A stretch of DNA of 64,000 nucleotides, taken from contig JBNLDW010000012.1 of the NCBI GenBank assembly GCA_050304615.1, positions 124,001 through 188,000 of the forward strand, given 5' to 3'. The stretch is from CBFDBF01 sp050304615 (GTDB lineage Bacteria; Pseudomonadota; Gammaproteobacteria; Chromatiales; Chromatiaceae). Below the pieces are notes generated by a model, which saw only the letters and a program-made list of their open reading frames with translations, did not search any database and was not told the DNA's origin. Positions 27,116 to 37,141 of this stretch are shown piece by piece (the first letter of the stretch is position 1; every line of letters starts with the position of its first letter). Both the position numbers and the translations under genes were made by a program.

Positions 27116-28135
27116 ATGGAATCCAGACGCCAAATAAAACTGAGTACGCGGATGGCTGCTGTATTGTGCAGGCGGCCACTCAAACTCATTACCCTGATAA
27201 CACTATGCTGCACACTCTATTTATCTGTTGGCGCCAATCTCTGGGCATCTCCCGTCCATGAGATATTGATCATAAAGAGCGGATCTGGAGATATATATGA
27301 CCAGGTAATAGATTCTTTCAATGCTAATCTAGAACAGCAGTGTGCAGCAAAAAACAACCGCTGCGGCCAATTTCACCTACAGATAGAATCCATGAATGAT
27401 TCTGCTGCTCCACAGCTGGAGCAACAGATCATTACAGCAAAGACGCTAATCATAACTGTAGGCAGCGGGGCAGCAAGATATGTTGCCGCACGTAATGCCA
27501 GCGCACCAATATTACATACCCTTATCCCCAAGCAGACATTTAACCAATTGACAGGCAAGACCAACAAGACATCTGCCATTTATATCGATCAGCCAATCCA
27601 GCGACAGTTGCAATTAATACGTGAATCCATGCCTACTCGCAAACGGGTTGGAATATTGCATAGTGACAATTCGCGCCATATAAAACGTGAGATCATCAGG
27701 TTGGCTGCTAAATATGGCCTTAAGCCAAAGTTTGGTGTTGTTCGTGATGAGAACAAGATTGGCAGTACCCTGACTAAACTCATGGAGCAGAGCGATGTGC
27801 TGCTCGCATTGCCTGATCCGCTTATTTTCAATCAGCAGACAGTGCGTAATATTCTTCTCTCTAGTTATCACCAACGGATACCAGTTATCGGATATTCTGC
27901 AGCGTACGTAAATGCTGGCGCTATTGCCTCTGCCTATTCTTCACCCCAAGATATCGGTAGGCATATGGGTGATCTGGTAAGTTCATTTCTGGCCAGCGGG
28001 TACAATACCTTGCCTAGAGCTGTGCATCCTAAGTATTACTCCATTAAATGCAATAAACGTGTTGCCAACTCCTTGCAGATCCACTTACCACCTGTGGATC
28101 AGCTAAATCATAGTCCAGGGGGGCAACCAGAGTGA
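27116..28135 (+). CDS. Periplasmic ABC_sub_bind family protein
   Basis: A 339-residue periplasmic-binding-protein-like domain. A membrane-targeting segment (about residues 22-42, LITLITLCCTLYLSV) precedes the ligand-binding body with ILIIKSGSGDIYDQVI, KTLIITVGSGAARYVA, RVGILHSDNSRHI, DVLLALPDPLIFN and IPVIGYSAAYVNAGAIASAYSSP. These are features of the ABC_sub_bind (TrpX-like) fold. No permease or ATPase is nearby, so it is more likely a sensor or ligand-presenting protein than part of a transporter. Its stop overlaps the GTG start of the kinase by four bases. Confidence 0.85.
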   Translation: MESRRQIKLSTRMAAVLCRRPLKLITLITLCCTLYLSVGANLWASPVHEILIIKSGSGDIYDQVIDSFNANLEQQCAAKNNRCGQFHLQIESMNDSAAPQLEQQIITAKTLIITVGSGAARYVAARNASAPILHTLIPKQTFNQLTGKTNKTSAIYIDQPIQRQLQLIRESMPTRKRVGILHSDNSRHIKREIIRLAAKYGLKPKFGVVRDENKIGSTLTKLMEQSDVLLALPDPLIFNQQTVRNILLSSYHQRIPVIGYSAAYVNAGAIASAYSSPQDIGRHMGDLVSSFLASGYNTLPRAVHPKYYSIKCNKRVANSLQIHLPPVDQLNHSPGGQPE

Positions 28136-30891
28136 TACCACGTCGTTTTTTCAGGCTAAACATCAAGGTGCTGATGCTAAGCATTATCCCTTCAGTCATC
28201 CTTGCCGTGAGCCTGACAAGCTATATCATAAACACCCAACTGGAGACCCTGCAAAAGACCTTTCTAGAGCAAGGCAAGGCGGTCGCGCAAGAGATTGCTG
28301 CGGTCAGCGTGTATGGGATTTTTTCCGGTGATCTGGAGGCGCTGCAATATAGTGTTGCCAAGGTCTTTGAGCGGGCTGGCGCGGTTTCTGTCACCATCTA
28401 TGACAGCAGCGGGGCTACTCTATTGCACCTACAAAAAGACCCTGTAAAGACGGTACAAACCAGTAGTTTTTCGGCACCCGTGTACTCTGTTGTTAGTGCT
28501 CAGAAACTTGGTGATTTCCCAGAACATGCTCATAATGAGTCCTTGTCAAATACAGATCGGGCACGGCTTGGAACGGCTTCAATAGAACTGATCGACGGCT
28601 ATAGCACCACCGAGCAGCACCGGGTCATTCGTAATAGTGTATTGATGGCACTTCTTGGGATTTTGCTTACTGCATTCATTGCTATTAGATTAAGTAATCG
28701 TATCACCGCCCCAGTTGAACGTTTAACCAAGGCAGTCATCCGGATGAAGCATGGGGATTTTTCCGCCCGTGTATCCTCCTCTTCCAGTGGTGAGGTACTA
28801 GCCCTGGAAGAAGGATTTAATTCCATGGCCAGAGAATTGAAAAACTACAGTGAACAGATGCAGCGACATATTGATGAGGCCACATCAGACCTTATGCAAA
28901 CAATGGATACGCTGGAGATTCAAAATGTGGAGCTGGAATTAGCTCGCAGGAGGGCATTGAAGGCTAGTCTGGCCAAGTCTGAATTTCTGGCCAATATGAG
29001 TCATGAAATCCGTACCCCGATGAATGGGGTAATCGGATTTGCAAATCTGTTGCTGAAAACAGATTTAAGCGCAGAACAAAAAGATATTGTGGAAACAATC
29101 TCACAGTCGGCCTCTGGGCTGCTGACTATTATTAATAATATTCTTGATTACTCTAAACTTGAGCAGGGCAAGTTTGATCCAGAACATATACTCTTTGATA
29201 TCTATGAATGTTTTGAGCAACCTATTGCCCTGCTGGCCCCATCCGCTCTCGAAAAGGGCTTGGAGCTTATACTATTAATTCACCCAGATGTTCCAAAACA
29301 GCTACTTGGTGATAAACAACGTATCAATCAGATACTGCTAAATTTATTGAGTAATGCCATAAAATTTACCGCGGAAGGTGAAGTGGTTGTGCGAGTTATG
29401 ATGGCGACTAAACCTACCGGTGACAATGTCCTCCGGTTCACAGTAGCCGATACCGGTATTGGCATCGATCAGCAACATATCAGCAATCTTTTTAATCCTT
29501 TTCAACAGGCCGATAGTTCGACCAGCCGTAAGTTTGGCGGTACTGGCCTGGGGTTGAGTATCTGTCGAAATCTGGCGCAATCTATGGGTGGCGATGTAAA
29601 TATAAATAGCGCACCAGGGAAGGGGACTATTTTTACGGTCAGTCTACTGGTGAACATCCCCATCCAACCGGTTGCAACCACTTCTCAAAAGCTGCTACAG
29701 GGTAAACGCTGCCTCATGCTAGGTTGCCATCCACTTCACCGGCTTGCCGTCTCATATTACCTTCAAGCTATGGGGGCGGCAGAGGATGAAATATCACAGG
29801 ATGACACTCAAAGTATTGATGATATTGATCTGGTAGTGATGGGATTCTCAGCCAAAGAAATAGATGATGGTACTGCAGAGAGTGCTATCAGCGCGTGGAA
29901 CGAGACCTCTCATCCTTCTCTACTCATCATACTTAATACCTTAGATCAGGCTGTGATTAGGAAGATGGAGCAGTTGAGTGCAACTATATGTATCTCTAAT
30001 CCGTTGACATATAATTCCCTGCAACAGGCAATAACTCTACTATTCTCACCACATACAGCCCTGTCTTCTATGCCGCAGGAACGCTGTGCAACGGATGATA
30101 CCTTAGTACCATCGTTCCGTGGTGCGCATATCCTGGTCGCAGATGATAATGCAATAAATTTAAAATTAATCACCGCCCTACTACGGCTTAGCGGTACATC
30201 TATCACCAGCGTAAACGATGGACAAGCAGTATTGGATAAGATAGCTAATCACTCTTTTGACCTTATTTTTATGGATATACACATGCCGTTACTTAGCGGC
30301 ATGGATGCGGCTAAAGAGATACGCCTCAAGGAGGCAGAGAGTGATCAATATACCCCAATTGTGGCATTGACTGCTGATGTGATGCCTCACACCAGAGAAC
30401 AGGTTAGAGCGGCCGGAATGGATGACTACCTGGTTAAGCCCATTACAGAGCATCAGTTGTGGGATGTGTTAACACGTCTCCTTCGTAGAGGCGACACCAG
30501 CCATCCGCCTGCTACCGATACCGCAAATGAACATGCTGGTAAGACAGAGCAGCAACCTATTGCCACCCTGCCAATACGTGACAAGGAACAGGCCCTGCGC
30601 GTCACCGGAGGCAATGTAGAACTAGCTGAATCCATGTTTTCCCAGTTATGTACAGAGCTACCAACCCAGATGAACATCATAAGGAGCTCTGCAGCCACAC
30701 ATAACTATGATGAGTTTTTAACAACAGTTCATCGTATGCATGGCTCCACTGCAGTTTGCGCTGTTCCAGCCCTGAATGATGTACTACATCGACTGGAAAC
30801 AGCCCTCAATAAACATCAATATGAGATAGTCCTGGAACTTCTTGAGCAGCTGGAAGAGGCGGTAGAGAAGCTACTTGCTAGTACTGACTAA
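28132..30891 (+). CDS. barA: BarA/GacS-type hybrid sensor histidine kinase
   Basis: A 919-residue tripartite kinase: transmembrane helix 11-31; periplasmic domain about 32-166; helix 167-186; HAMP 188-240; coiled linker; HisKA with His291 in SHEIRTPMNG; HATPase (NLLSNAIKFT, DTGIGI); a degenerate receiver-like part about 525-640; receiver with Asp715 in MDIHMP and Lys in LVKP; HPt with His867 in VHRMHG. Length, order and the linker MQRHIDEATSDL closely match E. coli BarA, which signals to UvrY/GacA and the Csr small RNAs. The response regulator is not in the window. It starts at GTG 28132, overlapping the binding-protein stop, and its stop overlaps the convergent pdxJ stop. Confidence 0.93.
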   Translation: MIPRRFFRLNIKVLMLSIIPSVILAVSLTSYIINTQLETLQKTFLEQGKAVAQEIAAVSVYGIFSGDLEALQYSVAKVFERAGAVSVTIYDSSGATLLHLQKDPVKTVQTSSFSAPVYSVVSAQKLGDFPEHAHNESLSNTDRARLGTASIELIDGYSTTEQHRVIRNSVLMALLGILLTAFIAIRLSNRITAPVERLTKAVIRMKHGDFSARVSSSSSGEVLALEEGFNSMARELKNYSEQMQRHIDEATSDLMQTMDTLEIQNVELELARRRALKASLAKSEFLANMSHEIRTPMNGVIGFANLLLKTDLSAEQKDIVETISQSASGLLTIINNILDYSKLEQGKFDPEHILFDIYECFEQPIALLAPSALEKGLELILLIHPDVPKQLLGDKQRINQILLNLLSNAIKFTAEGEVVVRVMMATKPTGDNVLRFTVADTGIGIDQQHISNLFNPFQQADSSTSRKFGGTGLGLSICRNLAQSMGGDVNINSAPGKGTIFTVSLLVNIPIQPVATTSQKLLQGKRCLMLGCHPLHRLAVSYYLQAMGAAEDEISQDDTQSIDDIDLVVMGFSAKEIDDGTAESAISAWNETSHPSLLIILNTLDQAVIRKMEQLSATICISNPLTYNSLQQAITLLFSPHTALSSMPQERCATDDTLVPSFRGAHILVADDNAINLKLITALLRLSGTSITSVNDGQAVLDKIANHSFDLIFMDIHMPLLSGMDAAKEIRLKEAESDQYTPIVALTADVMPHTREQVRAAGMDDYLVKPITEHQLWDVLTRLLRRGDTSHPPATDTANEHAGKTEQQPIATLPIRDKEQALRVTGGNVELAESMFSQLCTELPTQMNIIRSSAATHNYDEFLTTVHRMHGSTAVCAVPALNDVLHRLETALNKHQYEIVLELLEQLEEAVEKLLASTD

Positions 30892-31640
30892 TTCATATTC
30901 TCTCCACTAATCAACCTCTTCATCTCTGCCACCGATGCACGTAAGCCGAAAAATATCGCCCGCGATATAATGGAATGGCCGATGTTAAGCTCCTGAATCC
31001 CTGCAACAGCCACAATCTCTTGTACATTGTTATAGTCAAGCCCGTGCCCCGCATTAACCTGTAGGCCAAGTTCCATTCCGTATACAACTGCCCGTTTGAT
31101 CTTCTTCAGTTCTGCTATCTTGGCATCAGCCGAAGCAGCATCAGCATAATGACCAGTATGTATCTCTATGACTGGCGCCCCTGATTCTCTGGCAGCATCC
31201 AACTGCGCCAAATCGGCATCGACAAAAAGGGATACCCTTATCCCTGTATCCTTCAGTGCTGAGCAATAATCCTTCAAATATGAGAGGTTAGCAACAACAT
31301 CCAGCCCTCCCTCAGTAGTAAGCTCTTCTCGCTTCTCCGGTACCAGACAGCAATCGTGCGGCCTTATTCTTGAGGCTATTTCTAACATTTCGCTGGTTGC
31401 AGCCATCTCCAGGTTCATGCGTGTCAGTAGCGACTCTGCCAATAGCTCTACATCACGCTCCTGGATATGACGACGATCTTCCCGCAGGTGTATGGTGATG
31501 GCATCCGCTCCTGCCTGCTCTGCTACTGCAGCCGCTTCTACTACATCAGGATATCTGGTACCGCGTGCCTGCCTCAGGGTAGCCACATGGTCAATATTTA
31601 CACCTAACAGCACCCTTTTTTGTTCGGTTGTATTATGCAT
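30888..31640 (-). CDS. pdxJ: Pyridoxine 5'-phosphate synthase
   Basis: A TIM-barrel enzyme making pyridoxine phosphate from deoxyxylulose phosphate and 3-amino-2-oxopropyl phosphate. The 250 residues start with the signature LLGVNIDHVATLRQARGT; HLREDRRHI, EIHTGHYAD and NAGHGLDY follow. It ends a - strand run from recO. In many gammaproteobacteria acpS follows pdxJ; here the convergent barA occupies that place. Confidence 0.97.
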   Translation of the reverse strand: MHNTTEQKRVLLGVNIDHVATLRQARGTRYPDVVEAAAVAEQAGADAITIHLREDRRHIQERDVELLAESLLTRMNLEMAATSEMLEIASRIRPHDCCLVPEKREELTTEGGLDVVANLSYLKDYCSALKDTGIRVSLFVDADLAQLDAARESGAPVIEIHTGHYADAASADAKIAELKKIKRAVVYGMELGLQVNAGHGLDYNNVQEIVAVAGIQELNIGHSIISRAIFFGLRASVAEMKRLISGENMN

Positions 31641-31653
31641 CTGAGATTACTCT

Positions 31654-32367
31654 TTATGACGATATTGGTGTTTGAAATAGTTCACGGCTTTTGAGTGGAC
31701 GCCCTCCAAGATAATGGTGCAAAATACGTCGCATCATTTCACGTGCCTCTTGTCTACCGCTGTCGTCCAGCTGCAATTCTCTGTTCGACAACGCTCGCAA
31801 GGTCTCTCCCCGTATCACTGAGTCACCAGCCATGGCCTTAATAGGTCCCTTTTCAAGTTGATAGCTATAGAATTCTGCTGGCTCGATTGGCATACCTGTC
31901 TCTGCATCTGAGTCCAATAGCAGGCCATACCCAAGTTCAGCTAGCAACTCGATCTCAAAATAACGCAATACCATATCAATAGAGCTACTACCGACCAGTT
32001 GCAACAGGGTCTCGTGATAGATATGAAATAATTTCTGATGGGGATCAGACCGCCCTAGAAGATACTGTAACAGCTCATTTAGATAGAAACCGCAAAATAG
32101 TGGTTGTCCACGCAAGGCTACAGCTGCGCCATCCTGCTCAAAGGCAGTGACAGTCTTCACCTCACCTCTTCCGTAAATTTGAATTAGTAATGGCTGGAAC
32201 GGCTGTAGCAGGGATGATTCACCTCTATGTCTGGAACGTACCCCTTTAACTATGGCTGGAAAACGTCCATGCTCAGCACTAAAGCACTCCAACAAAAGAC
32301 TGCTGTTAGAGTAGTCCCTGCGATGCAGAATGAAGGTGCGAAAAAAACTGCTGCGCATGCGATTCAT
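31654..32367 (-). CDS. recO: DNA repair protein RecO
   Basis: A RecFOR mediator that loads RecA on SSB-coated DNA. The 237 residues have the N-terminal OB fold (FILHRRDYSNSSLLLECFS, GRFPAIVKGVR) and a helical C-terminal domain. The C-terminal zinc cysteines are absent, as usual in proteobacteria. It lies between era and pdxJ in the standard order. Two possible starts (MNRMRSS) differ by three codons. Confidence 0.95.
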   Translation of the reverse strand: MNRMRSSFFRTFILHRRDYSNSSLLLECFSAEHGRFPAIVKGVRSRHRGESSLLQPFQPLLIQIYGRGEVKTVTAFEQDGAAVALRGQPLFCGFYLNELLQYLLGRSDPHQKLFHIYHETLLQLVGSSSIDMVLRYFEIELLAELGYGLLLDSDAETGMPIEPAEFYSYQLEKGPIKAMAGDSVIRGETLRALSNRELQLDDSGRQEAREMMRRILHHYLGGRPLKSRELFQTPISS

Positions 32368-32396
32368 AACACTGTTATATGCAAATTGTTATGATG

Positions 32397-33296
32397 CTAA
32401 TCACTATATCCCAACTGACTCAAGGCATTCTCATCACTAGACCAACTTTTTCTAACCTTCACCCAAATACTAAGGTATACTTTTCGCTGAAAAAACCGCT
32501 CCATTTCAATTCTAGCCTGGGTTCCTACCTCCTTTAACGCTTGGCCATTATTGCCGATGATTATATTTTTCTGGCCTTGCCGCTCTACCCAAACAAGCGC
32601 ACTTATACGGTATAGCCTGCCCTCTTGCACAAATTTTTCTATCTCTACTGTTAATGCGTATGGAATCTCTTGGGCAAAACGTTGTGTCAACTGCTCACGA
32701 ATCAGTTCGGCTGCAAAAAAACGTTCCGACCGATCTGTCAGTTGGTCATCTGGAAAGTAGTTATCGCCTTCAGGCAATAAGGCTGGTACCTTCCGTTCTA
32801 GTGATTCTATACCCTCCCCGCTCTTGGCAGAGAGCAGGAGAACCTCAATGAAGCCATATTTTTCCGAGACCTCGGCTATATAGGGTAACAGCTCTGTCCT
32901 ATCTTTAACGCGATCAACTTTGTTAACCACTAAGATAACTGGCATCTTCTCCTGGATGATACTCTCCATTACCATAGCATCTTCATCATTCCAACGCAGG
33001 GCCTCTACCACGAAGATCACTAGATCCACGTCTACCAAAGCACTTTTAGCGGTACGGTTAAGGTAACGATTCATCGCCTGATCACCCCGTTGGTGAATGC
33101 CAGGAGTATCTACATAAATCACCTGTCCAAAACTACCTGTTTTTACTCCCAGAATCCGGTGACGGGTAGTCTGTGGCTTGCGTGAAGTGATTGCCAACTT
33201 TTGTCCGATCAATCGATTAAGCAAAGTTGATTTGCCGACATTTGGACGGCCTACAATTGCTGCATATCCACAGTGATTTTTTGAACGATCAGCCAT
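32397..33296 (-). CDS. era: GTPase Era
   Basis: An essential GTPase that binds 16S rRNA during 30S maturation. The 299 residues (E. coli 301) have G1 GRPNVGKST, G3 DTPG, G4 NKVD and a C-terminal KH domain (IIGNNGQALKEVG). The frame is open upstream inside rnc, but homologous sequence begins just after ATG 33296, which overlaps the rnc stop by eight bases. Coupled translation replaces a strong ribosome binding site. Confidence 0.96.
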   Translation of the reverse strand: MADRSKNHCGYAAIVGRPNVGKSTLLNRLIGQKLAITSRKPQTTRHRILGVKTGSFGQVIYVDTPGIHQRGDQAMNRYLNRTAKSALVDVDLVIFVVEALRWNDEDAMVMESIIQEKMPVILVVNKVDRVKDRTELLPYIAEVSEKYGFIEVLLLSAKSGEGIESLERKVPALLPEGDNYFPDDQLTDRSERFFAAELIREQLTQRFAQEIPYALTVEIEKFVQEGRLYRISALVWVERQGQKNIIIGNNGQALKEVGTQARIEMERFFQRKVYLSIWVKVRKSWSSDENALSQLGYSD

Positions 33297-33966
33297 TATC
33301 AGTAATTGCACGTAACAGACATGCAGCGGCATCCTGTTCTGCCTTTTGTCGACTGCCGCCATGCCCAATAGCCTCTTGCGGCATATCCGGTACAACGCAT
33401 TTCACAATAAAATGCTGAGCATGCGGATCACCAGTGACCTCAACGATTGTATAATCTGGCAGGCTAAGGTGCCGTGCCTGTAGGTACTCTTGTAGACGAC
33501 TTTTAGGATCCTTCTGTTCCAATTCAGGAGATAGAGTTGCAATCTTGGAGTTGAATAGTAGCAGAATAACTTTTTGGGCAGATCTATATCCACCATCAAG
33601 ATATACTGCGGCAAAAAGAGCCTCTAGCGCATCGGCCAGGATAGAGTCACGTGAATGCCCGCCAGTGCGTAACTCCCCAGAGCCCAATAGTAGATAATCT
33701 CCCAACCCCAGTTCTCTGGAAACCCCAGCAAGGCTCTCTTTTTTTACCAAGCTAGAGCGCAGGCGACTCAACTGCCCCTCATTAAGATGAGGGAAATTAC
33801 TGTATAGTTCAGCCGCTATAACTGCCCCAAGAATGGCGTCACCTAGATACTCCAGCCGCTCATTATTATGACTACCAGCACTGCGGTGTGTCAGGGCTGT
33901 TTGCAATAGAGCAACGTCACTGAATTGGTATTTAATGCTGCAGCATAGATGTTCTGCAGGATTCAT
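33289..33966 (-). CDS. rnc: Ribonuclease III
   Basis: A double-strand-specific endoribonuclease, 225 residues: RNase III domain with the signature ERLEYLGDAILG and the metal-binding DALEALFAAVYLDGG, then a dsRNA-binding domain (SRLQEYLQ, GHGGSRQKAEQDAA). ATG 33966 shares one base with the stop of the preceding DUF4845 gene (TGATG); a TTG three bases earlier is also possible. It precedes era, as usual. Confidence 0.96.
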   Translation of the reverse strand: MNPAEHLCCSIKYQFSDVALLQTALTHRSAGSHNNERLEYLGDAILGAVIAAELYSNFPHLNEGQLSRLRSSLVKKESLAGVSRELGLGDYLLLGSGELRTGGHSRDSILADALEALFAAVYLDGGYRSAQKVILLLFNSKIATLSPELEQKDPKSRLQEYLQARHLSLPDYTIVEVTGDPHAQHFIVKCVVPDMPQEAIGHGGSRQKAEQDAAACLLRAITDNG

Positions 33967-34343
33967 CAATTAGATATTATCCTCACATGGTCATCAAACG
34001 TAACAATAACATCTACATTTCCTACCATGTTCTTTCTGACATCATAGGCAATATTTACTGTTAGAACACCATCACTATTTTCTATCTTAATACTGTCACG
34101 CGCCATGTCCCTTATGCCGTTGGTAAGGAGCCGCTTCTGGATCATTGATAACACCTCACCCTTGCTAGTTTTGGTGATTAACGGCTCATCTTCTAGTGAG
34201 TGTAAGATAGACTTAACAGTGCTGTTCTCTAAATAGATTGGTACCAATTTAAATGTCAGCAGGGCAAAAAAGCCTATAAGAAAGAGGACTGTCAGCCAGC
34301 CCATGCCAGTCATACCGTGCTGTCTCTTGATGTTTTGCCGCAT
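33966..34343 (-). CDS. DUF4845 membrane protein
   Basis: A 125-residue protein with a single N-terminal transmembrane helix (about residues 14-33) preceded by QHGMTGMGW, which resembles a pilin-type or type II signal, and then a small alpha/beta domain. DUF4845 proteins are nearly always found between lepB and rnc, as here, but have no proven function. It is coupled to rnc by a TGATG overlap. Confidence 0.9.
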   Translation of the reverse strand: MRQNIKRQHGMTGMGWLTVLFLIGFFALLTFKLVPIYLENSTVKSILHSLEDEPLITKTSKGEVLSMIQKRLLTNGIRDMARDSIKIENSDGVLTVNIAYDVRKNMVGNVDVIVTFDDHVRIISN

Positions 34344-34356
34344 AACAAATACTCCT

Positions 34357-35193
34357 CTATTGAATGCCGTTACCTAACCGTTCCCAGGCAATTGGGAAAT
34401 CAGAGCGGTGCGCATCCCAACTCATCCATACACCAAAGGCCTGACCTGCTAAATTCTCTTCTGGAACCAATCCCCAACAACGACTATCACTACTGTGATC
34501 ACGATTATCGCCCATTACAAAGTAGTGACCAGCCGGAACCGTTATTCCATCTTGCCCCAAAAACTGACAACTGTATGAAAAATCAGGGCGGCGTTGATCA
34601 ATCAGTATAGCGTGCTCCACCTCATCAATTCTTTCCATACTCTCCGCGGCTCCAGTAAAGCTCTTACCGCTACCGCTGCCTTGATAACGGCCAATAAGGA
34701 TCTGTGGTGCCTGCTGACCATTTATCGAAACCGTTTTATTATGGTATTCGATATGGTCACCAGGAATGCCAATGACCCTCTTAATGTAATCCACAGATTG
34801 ATCTTTGGGATAACGGAATACCACCACGTCACCTCGTTGGGGCTCCCCCGTAGATATAATTTTCTTGTTCAATACGGGCAATCTGACACCATAAGCGAAT
34901 TTATTGACCAGAATAAAATCGCCGATCCACAGTGTTGGCATCATTGAGCCAGACGGAATCCGGAACGGTTCTACCAGGAAGGAGCGCAGTAGCAATACCG
35001 CCAGAATGACCGGGAAGAAAGAGCGCGCATATTCGACCAACAGCGGTTCAGTTAGCTCTTTTTCTTTTGATTCCGCTGCACTTTCTTCCCAAGCTCTACG
35101 GCGTGCTGGAGCAAATGCCACAGCATCAACAAACCAGATCCCAGCAGTGGCAAATGTTGCGATAACTAACAGTGTAGGAAAGTCAAAATTCAT
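34357..35193 (-). CDS. lepB: Signal peptidase I
   Basis: An inner-membrane leader peptidase of 278 residues with two N-terminal transmembrane helices (about 1-20 and 60-78). The catalytic Ser lies in FRIPSGSMMPTL and the catalytic Lys in DYIKRVIG; GDNRDHSSDSR is the conserved box E. ATG 35193 has GAGG nine bases ahead and is chosen over the TTG five codons earlier. It follows lepA, as in E. coli. Confidence 0.96.
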   Translation of the reverse strand: MNFDFPTLLVIATFATAGIWFVDAVAFAPARRRAWEESAAESKEKELTEPLLVEYARSFFPVILAVLLLRSFLVEPFRIPSGSMMPTLWIGDFILVNKFAYGVRLPVLNKKIISTGEPQRGDVVVFRYPKDQSVDYIKRVIGIPGDHIEYHNKTVSINGQQAPQILIGRYQGSGSGKSFTGAAESMERIDEVEHAILIDQRRPDFSYSCQFLGQDGITVPAGHYFVMGDNRDHSSDSRCWGLVPEENLAGQAFGVWMSWDAHRSDFPIAWERLGNGIQ

Positions 35194-35256
35194 AAAATTT
35201 CGCCTCAAATGCTGGGAAGCCCCTGACAGATCAGAGATCCCTGAAATATTCGTATA

Positions 35257-37062
35257 TTAATTATCCTTACCGGTCTTCAGAACAGCAAGAAATGCCTCTT
35301 GTGGTATCTCTACCCTACCCACCTTTTTCATCCGTTTTTTGCCTGCCTTCTGTTTCTCCAATAGTTTACGCTTACGGCTTATATCCCCACCATAACACTT
35401 GGCGGTAACATTTTTTCGCAGTGCCTTAACGTTGGTACGGGCAATTATTTTACTACCAATGGCGGCCTGGATTGCCACATCAAACATCTGCCGCGGTATG
35501 AGCTCCTTCATCTTTACCGTTAATTCTCTACCTCTGTACTCGGCATTATCCCGATGCACTATCAAGGATAAAGCATCAACCCTTTCGCCATTTATCAGGA
35601 TATCCATCTTAACCAGAGGTGCTGCGTCGAACCGCTTGAACTCATACTCGAATGAGGCAAAACCGCGGCTGGTGGATTTTAGCCGGTCAAAAAAATCCAG
35701 CACCACCTCATTCATTGGCAGCTCATAGACAACCTGTACCTGTCCACCAAGGTACTGCAAATTTTTCTGTACACCACGCTTCTCTATACAGAGATTGATT
35801 ACATTGCCAAGATACTCCTGTGGCGCCAGGATAGTGGCCTCGATAATCGGTTCCCGTACCTCTTCGATCTTGCTAACATCTGGTAGATCGGCCGGATTAT
35901 CGATCTTAGTGAGACTACCATCGTTACCAAGGACTTCATAGATGACTGTGGGCGCGGTGGTGATAAGATCCAAATCGTATTCACGCTCCAGCCGCTCTTG
36001 TACAATCTCCATATGGAGCATACCAAGAAACCCGCAACGGAAGCCAAAACCTAGTGCCTGTGATGTCTCTGGCTCGAAACGCATTGCCGAATCGTTCAAT
36101 TTCAGCTTACGTAAAGCCTCACGCAGACCCTCATAATCATCCGAACTGACCGGATAGAGTCCAGCAAAAACTCGTGGTTGAATCTCCTCAAAGCCGGGGA
36201 GTGGTTCTGTGGCCTTGTGATCAATGTGGGTAATAGTATCTCCTACAGGGGCGCCATCGATCTCTTTAATACCGGCAATGATAAAACCAACCTCACCGGC
36301 CATAAGTTCATCTCGATTCTCTCTCTTGGGGGTAAATACACCCACCTTCTCTACCAGAAAGCTACGTCCAGTAGACATCATGCAGATCTTCTCTTTTGGA
36401 CGAATGATCCCGTTAACCATACGGACCAACGATATGACACCCACGTAGCTATCAAACCATGAATCAATAATCAGCGCCTGCAGGGGGGCCTGCCGATCAC
36501 CAACCGGAGGAGGTATCTGCTGTACCAGCATCTCTAATAGCTCTGGAATCCCGACTCCAGATTTTGCGCTGACCAGCAGTGCATTGCCCGTATCCAACCC
36601 AATAATTTCCTCTATCTCGGTCACCACACGCTCTGGATCAGCTGCCGGAAGATCAATCTTGTTCAGTACTGGCAGCACTTCCAGCCCCTGCTCAATAGCC
36701 GTATAACAGTTAGCTACGCTTTGTGCCTCAACCCCCTGGGCAGCATCTACCACTAGCAGCGCCCCTTCACAGGCAGCCAGTGAGCGTGATACCTCGTAAG
36801 AGAAGTCCACATGGCCTGGTGTATCGATAAAATTCAGCTGATAGTGTTCTCCATCCGCTGCCTGGTAATCCAGGGTCACGCTCTGCGCCTTGATGGTGAT
36901 GCCACGCTCTCGCTCCAAATCCATAGAATCAAGAACCTGCTCTTCCATGTCTCGCTCACTCAAACCACCACAGATCTGGATAAAGCGATCAGCTATCGTC
37001 GATTTACCATGATCGATATGGGCGATAATAGAGAAATTGCGGATATGTTGCAGATCGCTCAT
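35257..37062 (-). CDS. lepA: Elongation factor 4
   Basis: A translational GTPase of 601 residues (E. coli 599) that aids ribosome function and 30S assembly. It has AHIDHGKST (G1), RGITIKAQ (G2), DTPGHVDF (G3), NKID (G4), EF-G-like domains III and V, and the unique C-terminal domain ending in KRMKKVGRVEIPQEAF. It is first of the lepA-lepB-DUF4845-rnc-era-recO-pdxJ run. A terminator lies just upstream, after mucD, so lepA likely has its own promoter in the 80-90 bases before it. Confidence 0.98.
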   Translation of the reverse strand: MSDLQHIRNFSIIAHIDHGKSTIADRFIQICGGLSERDMEEQVLDSMDLERERGITIKAQSVTLDYQAADGEHYQLNFIDTPGHVDFSYEVSRSLAACEGALLVVDAAQGVEAQSVANCYTAIEQGLEVLPVLNKIDLPAADPERVVTEIEEIIGLDTGNALLVSAKSGVGIPELLEMLVQQIPPPVGDRQAPLQALIIDSWFDSYVGVISLVRMVNGIIRPKEKICMMSTGRSFLVEKVGVFTPKRENRDELMAGEVGFIIAGIKEIDGAPVGDTITHIDHKATEPLPGFEEIQPRVFAGLYPVSSDDYEGLREALRKLKLNDSAMRFEPETSQALGFGFRCGFLGMLHMEIVQERLEREYDLDLITTAPTVIYEVLGNDGSLTKIDNPADLPDVSKIEEVREPIIEATILAPQEYLGNVINLCIEKRGVQKNLQYLGGQVQVVYELPMNEVVLDFFDRLKSTSRGFASFEYEFKRFDAAPLVKMDILINGERVDALSLIVHRDNAEYRGRELTVKMKELIPRQMFDVAIQAAIGSKIIARTNVKALRKNVTAKCYGGDISRKRKLLEKQKAGKKRMKKVGRVEIPQEAFLAVLKTGKDN

Positions 37063-37141
37063 AGAGAGGAGTCGATATAGTTGGCAAAATGTATTTGCAT
37101 TGAAGTAATGATTTGGTTTAAGTATGTAATGTTACTGATTG

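Noticed and set aside
25005..28135. Iron or cobalamin uptake operon
   Set aside because: There is no ATPase, permease, TonB/ExbBD, riboswitch or Fur-like palindrome in the region, so a transport role alone is not supported.
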